Positions 1 to 5,908 of a DNA stretch of 6,465 nucleotides are shown piece after piece (positions within the stretch are counted from its first letter, which is position 1; each line of letters starts with the position of its first letter). The notes below the pieces were generated by a model. It was given only the letters and a program-made list of their open reading frames with translations, was not told the origin of the DNA and did not search any database. This DNA comes from an uncultured Solirubrobacterales bacterium (GTDB lineage: Bacteria; Actinomycetota; Thermoleophilia; Solirubrobacterales; Solirubrobacteraceae), in assembly GCA_937973575.1 (NCBI GenBank), contig CALJKH010000060.1:1-6465 (forward strand), written 5' to 3'. Both the position numbers and the translations under genes were made by a program.

Positions 1-1
1 A

Positions 2-181
2 TTCGAGGCGGTAGATGAACTTGTGCACCACGTTTTTCACCACATCGCGGTCGAGGTGATCGAAGCGAATGATGGCATCCAAGCGGTTGCGGAACTCTGG
101 CGTGAACAGCTTGTTGGTGGCTTCTTTCTCTTCGCCAGCGCGGTCTTCGCGGGTGAAGCCAAAGGCAGCACGTGCGGCATC
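2..181 (-). CDS. clpA: ClpA C-terminal AAA+ domain fragment (probably chimeric)
   Basis: In a minus-strand frame different from the PBP2 frame, 60 uninterrupted codons run to the left edge. They include AAFGFTRED, KLFTPEFRNRLDAII, RFDHL and VVHKFIYRLE. The string FTPEFRNRLD-x-I-I is diagnostic of the second AAA+ module of ClpA, the unfoldase partner of ClpP; ClpC and ClpB usually read F-R-P-E-F-L-N-R there. ClpA is typical of Proteobacteria, whereas actinobacteria normally carry ClpC, so this piece does not belong with the mre locus. It lacks both ends. It joins the protease-like fragment within 166-181, a stretch readable as the end of either gene. I am confident of the family; that it is an artificial join is an inference. 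Confidence 0.8.
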
Positions 182-1470
182 GGCATGGGCAGCACAGCGG
201 CTTCCACGTTGTAGACCTGTACATCGCCCACCCGCACGACGGCGAGCGAGGTGCGGTAGCCGTTGACCGTGCCATTGGCGGTGTTGCCGGCATTGTGAAA
301 GACGATGTTGCCAATCTTGATGCTGCCCGGGTCGTCAACCGTCGTGTTGGGAGTGACAACGCCCTTTTCAAGTGCTGCAAGTGCTGTAACTGGCTTGAAG
401 GTTGAGCCCGTGGGATAGGCAGATTGAATCGCTCTGTCTAACTGGGGGTAGAGGGCGCCCTTGCCAAAAAGCTGCTGATAGGCGTTGTTACTGATCGGCT
501 TCGCAAAGACACTTGGGTCAAACGATGGTGCAGAGCCAAGGCCGACGACGCGTCCATTTCTGGGGTCAAGCGCAACATACGCCGCCGCGCTATATCCGGA
601 ACCTTCGCCAAGACCGACTGCGGTTTCCAACGCAGATTGACCCTCCTTCATCACGCCGAGGTCAAGCGAAAGCCGCAGAGTTCGCCCCGGCAGCGGATCA
701 CTCTTGGCCAATGTTCGGCGGGCGTGCCCTGAAGCGTCAACCTGGATGCGCTCCGCGCCGTCCCTACCTCGGAGATAGCGGTCGTACTGATACTCCAGCC
801 CGCTCTGTCCAATAACAGTGCCTTGTGGAATTCCGTCGAACCTCGGCTTGTTGAGCTGTTCGGCAGTGACCTCACCGACGGTGCCGAATAGCTGAGCGCC
901 AATCGCCCCGTACGGGTAGGAGCGGAGCCAGACTCGAGTTACATCTGCCCCTGGCAGAGTGCGCCGGTTCTCAAGTACCCAGGCCGCCTCAGCCTGGGAG
1001 GCATCCGGCTTGATCGTGATGTTTGCGTAAGGGAGAGCCGCAGCTTCCTTCTCGATTTGGCAGCCAAGCGGTGTGAGCACTTCAATTGCGTCGCCCACCT
1101 TGCAGGGAGCAGTCTCAGTGCTCATCCCAAGCGCCAACGACAGCTTGGCGGAAACAGCTGCGCGCTCTGGAGTGCCGTGGTCCGGCAGGCGCCCTGGAAG
1201 CACAACAATTGCCGTGGAAGGACGGCTATCGACTAGAACCTTTCCGTTCCTGTCCACGATCTTTCCCCGCGGGGCTGCGATCGCTACCTCGCGGATCTGA
1301 TTGTCGTTTGCCTTTGCGAGATAGCCGTCACCCTCAAGTACCTCGAGGTACCAGAGCCGCAGCAGGAGAAGCCCGAAGAGGACGAAGGCCATCAGCCCCA
1401 AGATCGCGACTCTCCGCCCTAGTTGGCTGGAGGATGGGCCGCGGCTGGGAGCTTCGAACGGTTCGGTCAT
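37..1470 (-). CDS. mrdA: Penicillin-binding protein 2 (elongation transpeptidase), 3' part replaced
   Basis: The open frame has 477 codons, but only residues 1 to about 396 (down to about position 283) are PBP2. This is the class B transpeptidase that cross-links side-wall peptidoglycan with RodA. Visible parts are a cytoplasmic N-terminus, one membrane anchor (about 20-41), the dimerisation domain starting at AAPRGKIVDRNGKVL (65-79), the linker block GQSGLEYQYDRYLRG (221-235), and the start of the transpeptidase domain. The catalytic Ser356-Thr-Phe-Lys359 motif lies in AYPTGSTFKP. The expected Ser-x-Asn/Asp motif and the Lys-Thr-Gly motif about 150 residues later are absent, and PBP2 is usually 550-700 residues. 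From residue 397 the frame reads an aspartic-protease-like stretch and then a frame-shifted ClpA region, so the end is not native. The ATG at 1470 overlaps the mreD stop (ATGA). rodA, expected next, is missing. Confidence 0.92.
   Translation of the reverse strand: MTEPFEAPSRGPSSSQLGRRVAILGLMAFVLFGLLLLRLWYLEVLEGDGYLAKANDNQIREVAIAAPRGKIVDRNGKVLVDSRPSTAIVVLPGRLPDHGTPERAAVSAKLSLALGMSTETAPCKVGDAIEVLTPLGCQIEKEAAALPYANITIKPDASQAEAAWVLENRRTLPGADVTRVWLRSYPYGAIGAQLFGTVGEVTAEQLNKPRFDGIPQGTVIGQSGLEYQYDRYLRGRDGAERIQVDASGHARRTLAKSDPLPGRTLRLSLDLGVMKEGQSALETAVGLGEGSGYSAAAYVALDPRNGRVVGLGSAPSFDPSVFAKPISNNAYQQLFGKGALYPQLDRAIQSAYPTGSTFKPVTALAALEKGVVTPNTTVDDPGSIKIGNIVFHNAGNTANGTVNGYRTSLAVVRVGDVQVYNVEAAVLPMPMPHVLPLASPAKTALAKRKKPPTSCSRQSSATAWMPSFASITSTAMW
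166..282 (-). CDS. Clan AA (retropepsin-like) aspartic protease fragment (probably chimeric)
   Basis: These 39 codons continue the PBP2 frame but read TANGTVNGYRTS, then VRVGDVQVYNVEA, then VLPMPMPHVL. That pattern (a TANG turn, a xVxVGDVxVxNVxA strand pair, then a segment leading to HVLLG) matches the C-terminal half of the TIGR02281-type single-domain aspartic proteases found mostly in Proteobacteria. It does not match the PBP2 region that should follow, where a Ser-Ser-Asp-Val-x-Phe-Tyr motif is expected. The catalytic Asp-Thr-Gly part of such a protease would lie outside this piece. A resemblance to diverged PBP2 (TVN…GDVQVYNV against TVN…SSDVFFYNV) leaves some doubt. I infer a short foreign fragment between two junctions. 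Moderate confidence. Confidence 0.55.
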
Positions 1471-2048
1471 CGCCGTTTACCGGGTGTAAGTGGACTTAAT
1501 CCCCCAGTTGCATAAGCCCGACGACGAGTCGACCCACCACCATCGCGACTCCGCGTGACCCGTGTAATCCGTCGAACAAGGACGTAGACGGGTATTGAGA
1601 GCACTGCTCCCCACATGATCGCGAGTGCCGCCTGTTGAATCACAGTCCCACTGAGGTTGGCACCCCCGCCGAACAAAACCTGCAGTAAGCCGTATCCAAT
1701 TGTTGAGACGGCGGAGGCTGCCGCCCCGGCAGGAACAAGGTAGAGGCGACCGGTCATTGGGCGCAACTCCATCAGCCGGCCAGCCCCGTAGCCGACAACA
1801 AGGTCGAGCAGTGCGTACTCGCCGAGCGTCTGAACCAGCAGAAAGTCCATCGCAAGGCCAATCGCAAAGCCGAAGATCGCTCCCGGTAGAGAGCCAAAGA
1901 GAAGTCCGATAGCCATCGCCGCTAGCGGCACGAGGTCAGCACTGCCCGAGAACGGAGGCACCTGTGAGACCAGCGCCATCTGGAGGGTGACGACGACCGC
2001 GCCAGCAATCCAGAGGCGAGCCCGGGGAACCTCAACCTGACTATCCAT
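1467..2048 (-). CDS. mreD: Rod shape-determining membrane protein MreD
   Basis: A 193-residue, highly hydrophobic polytopic membrane protein in the position always taken by mreD, between mreC and PBP2. I see about five to six hydrophobic spans (roughly 12-31, 38-54, 55-74, 78-92, 103-127 and 135-158). The family-like signature GAIFGFAIGLAMDFLL is followed by LGEYALLDLVVGYGAGRL. The partner role with MreC in the elongasome is known for the family. After the last span comes a basic, Gly/Ser-rich cytoplasmic tail of about 35 residues (RRITRVTRSRDGGG to PGKRR). The ATG at 2048 is two bases after mreC. A run of G residues 9-13 bases upstream may serve as a weak ribosome-binding site. The TGA overlaps the mrdA ATG as ATGA. 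Confidence 0.93.
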   Translation of the reverse strand: MDSQVEVPRARLWIAGAVVVTLQMALVSQVPPFSGSADLVPLAAMAIGLLFGSLPGAIFGFAIGLAMDFLLVQTLGEYALLDLVVGYGAGRLMELRPMTGRLYLVPAGAAASAVSTIGYGLLQVLFGGGANLSGTVIQQAALAIMWGAVLSIPVYVLVRRITRVTRSRDGGGSTRRRAYATGGLSPLTPGKRR

Positions 2049-2050
2049 TT

Positions 2051-2911
2051 CTACTGCCCCCAGGCTCTGCGGGTCAGAACAACGACATCATCAAGGTGCG
2101 TGAGGTCGGCCTGTGGCCGAACCTCAATGATTCCGCTGCCTTCGACTGACCGAGGGTCGACTCTGGAAACAGTTCCAACCGGAATGTTTGGTGGAAATAG
2201 GGTCGCAAGGGGACCAGCTGTGGTTCCGGCAGTCACTACTGGGTCACCCACTCGCGCACTCGTGCTGCGCACGAGAAGCTGCATCGCGAGTGCCCCCGGG
2301 TCGCCGTCAGCTGCAACCACTGTCCCCTCGTCACCAGATCCAATGATCTTGGCCGAAACGCCTGACTCTCTATCGGTGATCAGAGTGACAACTGCAGTTC
2401 CTGGTGTTACTGCGCTGACAGTTCCAACCAGCCCATCACCGTCCACCACGGGCTGATTGACCTTGATCCCATCAGAACTTCCATGATCAATCTGGACGCT
2501 CGCAAACCAAACTGTGGGTGACCTACCGATCACGGTAGCCGTCACCGGCCCATAGCTATTTAGGCCCAGCCGGGTGTTGAGGCCAACTAGCCGACGCAGG
2601 CGAGCATTTTCCGCCAAAGCTGCGCGACCATCAACAACTTGTCGCCGAAGCTCATCACGCTCGTTACGGAGGCGCTTCGCTTGGTCCTTGGCGTTGAAGG
2701 TCGACCCAAACCAGCCAAAGAGATCTCGAACGGGCTTAAAGACGACGTTCGCCAGATCCTCTACAGGCCCGACAACTGTCATAACGACACTTCTAACTGG
2801 GTGCAGAGGTCCGCTATCCGGGGATCCGAAGCTAGCTGTGAGCAGGACGATTGCCACACCCACGAGGGCCGCCAGAACGATCCGCCGCCTCCGGATTACG
2901 TCTTTCTGCAC
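2051..2911 (-). CDS. mreC: Rod shape-determining protein MreC
   Basis: A 286-residue bitopic membrane protein, the periplasmic or extracytoplasmic scaffold of the elongasome that contacts PBP2. After a basic cytoplasmic N-terminus (MQKDVIRRRR) there is one membrane span (about residues 11-28). An amphipathic or coiled-coil stretch follows (about 75-108, such as AKRLRNERDELRRQV and LAENARLRRLVGL). The double beta-barrel domain runs from about 120 to 280, with typical blocks VIGRSPTVWF, DGLVGTV, VTLITDRESGV and IPVGTVSRVDP. Length is normal. The start is GTG at 2911, 17 bases after the mreB stop, without a clear ribosome-binding site. The stop TAG at 2053-2051 is two bases before the mreD ATG. 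Intact and ordinary in this context. Confidence 0.96.
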   Translation of the reverse strand: MQKDVIRRRRIVLAALVGVAIVLLTASFGSPDSGPLHPVRSVVMTVVGPVEDLANVVFKPVRDLFGWFGSTFNAKDQAKRLRNERDELRRQVVDGRAALAENARLRRLVGLNTRLGLNSYGPVTATVIGRSPTVWFASVQIDHGSSDGIKVNQPVVDGDGLVGTVSAVTPGTAVVTLITDRESGVSAKIIGSGDEGTVVAADGDPGALAMQLLVRSTSARVGDPVVTAGTTAGPLATLFPPNIPVGTVSRVDPRSVEGSGIIEVRPQADLTHLDDVVVLTRRAWGQ

Positions 2912-2928
2912 TTGACTTAGAGCAGTCC

Positions 2929-3978
2929 CTACCTGCGGCGACGCCGACCACGGTTGGGACGGTTGGTCCTGTGAATCACTTCGAACTCCTCAAGTGAACG
3001 GCCAGAGCCGATCGCGACGCAGGTAAGTGGGGATTCGGCAAGGTGTGCGGGCATCTGAGTCTCTTGACGGATTCGATCAACGAGGCCGTTGAGGAGTGAC
3101 CCGCCACCGGCCATCATGATCCCGCGATCCATAATGTCGGAGGCAAGCTCCGGTGGAGTCTGGTCAAGCGTTTCGCGCACAGCGCCGAGGATCTGCTGGA
3201 TTGGCTCCTCAAGGGCTGCTCGGATTTCCTCGCTTGTGAGAACGACTGTCTTCGGAAGCCCTGAAACAAGGTCGCGCCCGCGTATTTCCGCCTGAAGCTC
3301 CTCCTCGAGCGCCGATGCCGAGCCAATCTGAACCTTTACTTCCTCTGCGGTTTGGGGACCGATCAAGACCTTGTAGTCCCGCTTCACATAGTTGACGATG
3401 GCCTCGTCAAACTCGTCTCCTGCGACTCGAATGGATCTCGCCACCACGATTCCCCCGAGCGAGATCACTGCCATCTCACTCGTGCCACCACCGATGTCGA
3501 CAACCATTGAGCCCGTCGGTTCACCGACTGGCAGCCCGGAGCCAATGGCGGCAGCCATGGGCTCCTCGATCAAGTAGGCCTGGCGAGCACCAGCTGAGAT
3601 GCAAGCTTCTTCGACTGCGCGCTGCTCAACGTTAGTAACGCCCGAAGGGACGCAGACAACAACTCGTGGGTGAGCAAACCGCCCTTGGTGAACCTTCTGG
3701 ATGAAGTGGCGCAGCATTGCCTCAGTCACTTCAAAGTCGGCAATAACTCCATCCTTAAGGGGACGGATAGCTGAGATCGTGCCCGGTGTGCGACCAAGCA
3801 TTCGCTTGGCCTCGGCACCCACAGCATGGACTTCACCGCTGCGCTGATCAACTGCCACAACGCTTGGCTCCGAAAGAACAATACCTCGGCCTCGCACATA
3901 GACCAAGGTGTTAGCCGTGCCAAGGTCCACCGCAATGTCGCGACCGTTGAATCCGAAGAGATCTGAGAAAAAGCCCAT
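2929..3978 (-). CDS. mreB: Rod shape-determining actin homologue MreB
   Basis: A 349-residue actin-fold ATPase that polymerises under the inner membrane and orients the side-wall peptidoglycan machinery. The N-terminal MGFFSDLFGF is a short amphipathic, membrane-binding segment. Phosphate-1 loop DLGTANT is at 18-24, the LIEEP glutamates at 138-139, phosphate-2 DIGGGTSE at 161-168 and the adenosine loop MAGGGSLLNGL at about 289-299. The frame stays open upstream to 4152, but that extension overlaps maf, is unlike MreB, and the family begins at the ATG at 3978, so I chose that start. No good Shine-Dalgarno precedes it. The 94-base gap after maf would be the natural place for a promoter, and a minus-strand TACACT lies at 4055-4050, but no matching -35 is convincing. 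The C-terminus is an unusual basic tail (RTNRPNRGRRRRR). mreC follows after 17 bases. Confidence 0.97.
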   Translation of the reverse strand: MGFFSDLFGFNGRDIAVDLGTANTLVYVRGRGIVLSEPSVVAVDQRSGEVHAVGAEAKRMLGRTPGTISAIRPLKDGVIADFEVTEAMLRHFIQKVHQGRFAHPRVVVCVPSGVTNVEQRAVEEACISAGARQAYLIEEPMAAAIGSGLPVGEPTGSMVVDIGGGTSEMAVISLGGIVVARSIRVAGDEFDEAIVNYVKRDYKVLIGPQTAEEVKVQIGSASALEEELQAEIRGRDLVSGLPKTVVLTSEEIRAALEEPIQQILGAVRETLDQTPPELASDIMDRGIMMAGGGSLLNGLVDRIRQETQMPAHLAESPLTCVAIGSGRSLEEFEVIHRTNRPNRGRRRRR

Positions 3979-4072
3979 ATTTGCTGGAGAATCGGGGGTC
4001 CAGCGTGGCGATTCGGGCGGGCGCCCTAAACCGTTCTGCCGGTGCGGCGAGTGTAGCGCCGCGGTTACCCGT

Positions 4073-4633
4073 TCAGGCAGGCTGCACGGAGTCGGGCAGC
4101 AGTTCAGCGACAAGACGCATCGGTAACCCAATGACGTTGTCAAAGTCCCCATTTACCTCCGTGACGAAGGCATCCCCTGACTCCTGAATCGCGTAGCCAC
4201 CGGCTCTACCCTGCCACTCCCCCTTGGCGACATAGGCGAGCATTTCCTCGTCTGTTAGCGCCCGGAACTTGACCCGAGTGGATGCAACCCCGCTTCTTTC
4301 AACTCCGCCGCTGATAACGCAAACACCAGTGTGCACCTCGTGGAGGCTCCCACTCAGTAGACGCAAGTGCTCCTCAGCCTCTTTGGCGTCAGCGGGTTGC
4401 CCAAGTGGAATGCCCTCCACATCAACGACGGTGTCAGCTCCAAGCACGACAGCATCCGGGCTCTCCGCAGATACGGCCCGCGCCTTCGCCTCCGCGTTCA
4501 GGAGTGCAATGTGAGCCGGCTCTGGGCCGCTCGCTATTTCAGCAACGGAAGATGTAACAACTTCAAATCCGTACCCGGCATCTCCGAGCAGCTTGCGCCG
4601 CTGCGGAGAGGCCGAAGCAAGGATTAGCTTCAA
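4073..4633 (-). CDS. maf: Maf-family nucleotide pyrophosphatase
   Basis: A 186-residue Maf/HAM1-fold protein, a cytoplasmic pyrophosphatase that hydrolyses nucleoside triphosphates (canonical or modified, depending on subfamily) to the monophosphate. Motifs are SASPQRRKLL (residues 7-16), the Lys in LLNAEAKA (Lys50), GADTVV (65-70, with the presumed catalytic Asp67), QGRAGGYAIQ (141-150) and GDFDNVIGLP (162-171). Length is normal for the family. At residues 78-80 the protein has GQP where most Maf proteins have GKP, so a usually conserved Lys is Gln. The start is TTG at 4633, whose last two bases plus the next A form the ndk stop (TTGA overlap). The family motif begins four residues in, so this start fits well and coupling to ndk is likely. 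Septum-related Maf roles are known in Bacillus; here the neighbouring mre genes are only suggestive. The exact substrate cannot be told. Confidence 0.94.
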   Translation of the reverse strand: MKLILASASPQRRKLLGDAGYGFEVVTSSVAEIASGPEPAHIALLNAEAKARAVSAESPDAVVLGADTVVDVEGIPLGQPADAKEAEEHLRLLSGSLHEVHTGVCVISGGVERSGVASTRVKFRALTDEEMLAYVAKGEWQGRAGGYAIQESGDAFVTEVNGDFDNVIGLPMRLVAELLPDSVQPA

Positions 4634-5034
4634 AGGCTTGGGAAGAAGATCCCGATCTCGCGTGCTGCTGACTCAGGTGAATCAGAGCCGTGGACCATGT
4701 TCTCGCCAACTTCAAGAGCAAAGTCGCCGCGAATGGTGCCGGGAGTTGCCTCAAGTGGGTTCGTCGCTCCAATGAGCTGACGTGCTGCCACGATTGCCTC
4801 ATGGCCCTCAAGGACGAGGGAAACAAGCGGACCTGAAGTGATGAAGTCCACAAGCTCTCCGAAGAAAGGCTTGTCCTGGTGCTCTTCGTAGTGCTTGCCG
4901 GCAGTCTCTGCGTCCAGCGTCCTCTGCTCGAGTGCTGCAATGCGGAGGCCCTTGCGCTCAAAGCGGGCAAGAATTTCGCCAGTAAGTCCGCGTGCGAATG
5001 CGTCTGGCTTTACAAGGATGAGTGTGCGCTGCAT
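4630..5034 (-). CDS. ndk: Nucleoside diphosphate kinase
   Basis: A 134-residue, full-length cytoplasmic NDK, which transfers the gamma-phosphate from ATP to nucleoside diphosphates through a phosphohistidine. The sequence shows LVKPDA near the N-terminus (Lys9), KHYEEH (Tyr49), the loop GATNPLEATPGTIRGDF and the active-site block ENMVHGSDSPESAAREI, in which His115 is the phosphorylated residue. All the usual catalytic positions appear intact. The ATG at 5034 aligns with the family start. A GAAAGG lies 11 bases upstream, rather far for a standard ribosome-binding site. It follows the zinc-ribbon gene by 35 bases, and its TGA overlaps the maf TTG start as TTGA. The folC-ndk-mreB neighbourhood is conserved in actinobacteria and is part of the basis for the taxonomic guess. 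Confidence 0.97.
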   Translation of the reverse strand: MQRTLILVKPDAFARGLTGEILARFERKGLRIAALEQRTLDAETAGKHYEEHQDKPFFGELVDFITSGPLVSLVLEGHEAIVAARQLIGATNPLEATPGTIRGDFALEVGENMVHGSDSPESAAREIGIFFPSL

Positions 5035-5069
5035 GTTCTGATGAACCTTTCGATGGTGTGAGGGGCGGG

Positions 5070-5690
5070 TTAGTCCGTCTGGACCGAGTCGCTAACGCTG
5101 TCGTCAGCTGGGGAAGTCTCGCTAATCGCGTCATTCTCTGCCCTGCGGGCTGGACGCGACTCGTCATTGCTGCGCTTATTGGACGCCTTGCGGGCCGCCC
5201 CACCAGCGGGAGTTTGGCGCTTCGAGCCTGCTGCAGCAGGACGCTTACGACGCGCTGCTGCTCCAGATGGTGCGCCGGCTACGGCTGCCGTCTCGGATTC
5301 GCAATAAGGGCAGATACGCCATTCAGGCTCCAGCGGCTTTGAGCAGCTATTGCAGGGCTCACGCAGCTTGCGAAGGCACGAAGGGCAGCGGAGGAAGTCT
5401 TTCTCGATTGGCTCATCGCAGTGGCTGCATGTGCCTCCGCCAGCAGAGTGAAGACGGGCTTCAGCTGCGGCGATCTCAAGGTCACGCTCGCGAACATCTT
5501 CAAGGAACTCGGGTGGCCTGACGATCAGGTAAACGAGCGACCCAACAAATGGGAACAGTGCACCAGCAGCGGCGCAGCCGACAAGGAATCGATCGGCGAT
5601 TCGACGCTTCGCATCGGAGTAGGTCCAATAGACGAGTGCAAGCCAGATGACTACGACAACGACGATAAAGAGGTTCGTGAAGATGTCCAC
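5070..5690 (-). CDS. Membrane-anchored double zinc-ribbon protein with basic low-complexity tail
   Basis: A 206-residue protein with a GTG start. Two hydrophobic segments (about residues 5-23 and 35-57) flank a basic stretch (DAKRRIADR), suggesting a membrane anchor with both ends in the cytoplasm. After a charged linker (EFLEDVRERDLEIAAAEARL) come four Cys-x-x-Cys knuckles: C88/C91, C102/C105, C113/C116 and C127/C130. Together they make two zinc-ribbon units. From about residue 135 to 182 there is an Ala/Lys/Arg-rich low-complexity region (such as AAARRKRPAAAG), then an acidic, Ser-rich end (ETSPADDSVSDSVQTD). The basic part might bind nucleic acid or acidic membrane surfaces, but that is inference. 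The gene sits between folC and ndk, where Streptomyces has a different small membrane protein. I recognise the domain type but not a characterised function; the cell-envelope neighbourhood is only suggestive. It ends in TAA, 35 bases before ndk. Confidence 0.85.
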   Translation of the reverse strand: MDIFTNLFIVVVVVIWLALVYWTYSDAKRRIADRFLVGCAAAGALFPFVGSLVYLIVRPPEFLEDVRERDLEIAAAEARLHSAGGGTCSHCDEPIEKDFLRCPSCLRKLREPCNSCSKPLEPEWRICPYCESETAAVAGAPSGAAARRKRPAAAGSKRQTPAGGAARKASNKRSNDESRPARRAENDAISETSPADDSVSDSVQTD

Positions 5691-5695
5691 TTGGG

Positions 5696-5701
5696 TTCCT
5701 T
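5696..5701 (-). promoter_or_regulatory. Ribosome-binding site deciding the GTG start at 5690
   Basis: The minus strand reads AAGGAA, five bases (CCCAA) before the GTG at 5690-5688. It is the clearest Shine-Dalgarno-like motif among the genes of this window and supports the GTG as the true start of the zinc-ribbon protein. Most other starts here overlap or nearly abut the preceding gene and lack an obvious motif at normal spacing. Confidence 0.55.
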
Positions 5702-5703
5702 GT

Positions 5704-5720
5704 CCCCTTGTTTCAAGGGG
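5704..5720 (-). repeat. Perfect inverted repeat (hairpin) in the leader of the zinc-ribbon gene
   Basis: On the minus strand this reads CCCCTTG-AAA-CAAGGGG, a perfect 7-bp stem with a 3-base loop. It ends three bases before the AAGGAA ribosome-binding motif of the gene starting at 5690. No T-run follows on either strand, so a rho-independent terminator is unlikely. It could be an operator half-site pair or an RNA hairpin close to the ribosome-binding site. The rest of the gap between the small peptide and this gene shows no convincing promoter. Confidence 0.4.
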
Positions 5721-5794
5721 TCGAGCAGTAATAGAGGCGAAAGTCTAACTGTGGGCTGGATTAAGGCGTGAAAGTTACAAGTAGGCGTGCAGGT

Positions 5795-5908
5795 CTAGAG
5801 AAAGACCTTGCCTAGCCCGTAGCCGATGCCGAAGAACACGAGGATCGTCAGGGCAACCACTCCCGCGACAAGGGCAATCATCCGGCTGAACTTTGGTTCA
5901 TCGTTCAT
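5795..5908 (-). CDS. Small single-span membrane protein, 37 residues, coupled to folC
   Basis: An ATG at 5908 overlaps the folC TGA as ATGA and opens a 37-codon frame ending in TAG at 5797-5795. The peptide begins MNDEPKFSRM, followed by one strongly hydrophobic stretch (about residues 11-32: Ile, Ala, Val, Leu, Phe, Gly), and ends GLGKVFL. This looks like a small inner-membrane peptide with a short charged N-terminus. The evidence that it is real is the exact stop-start overlap, the sensible membrane topology and its place between folC and a second membrane protein gene. Streptomyces has a longer small membrane protein gene (DUF4233 family) at the same place between folC and ndk, but I see no clear sequence link. 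There is no strong Shine-Dalgarno sequence, which fits translation by coupling. Function is unknown. It is easily missed because of its length. Confidence 0.68.
   Translation of the reverse strand: MNDEPKFSRMIALVAGVVALTILVFFGIGYGLGKVFL

Noticed and set aside
37..283. A novel PBP2 with a new C-terminal domain
   Set aside because: The tail after residue 435 is ClpA read in the wrong frame and the part before it resembles an aspartic protease, so a chimera explains it better than a new domain.
4050..4055. Candidate mreB promoter (minus-strand TACACT)
   Set aside because: The -10-like hexamer has no acceptable -35 at 16-18 bases; the best partner, CTGAAC, is only 15 bases away.
3979..4152. A 58-residue N-terminal extension of MreB from an ATG at 4152
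   Set aside because: It overlaps maf, reads as an unrelated Cys/Pro-rich sequence, and MreB proteins start at the amphipathic MGFFSDLFG now placed at 3978.
4563..4970. A 135-codon minus-strand frame across the ndk-maf boundary
   Set aside because: It is an out-of-frame shadow of ndk and maf, both of which have intact catalytic motifs.
5022..5342. Plus-strand open frames such as the 106-codon one here, and others opposite the mre genes
   Set aside because: They mirror well-supported minus-strand genes, have low-complexity translations and match no family I recognise.
5721..5794. Candidate promoter upstream of the zinc-ribbon gene (TAGACT or TATTAC as -10)
   Set aside because: No -35 hexamer at usual spacing; TTGTAA is 26-27 bases from the nearest plausible -10.
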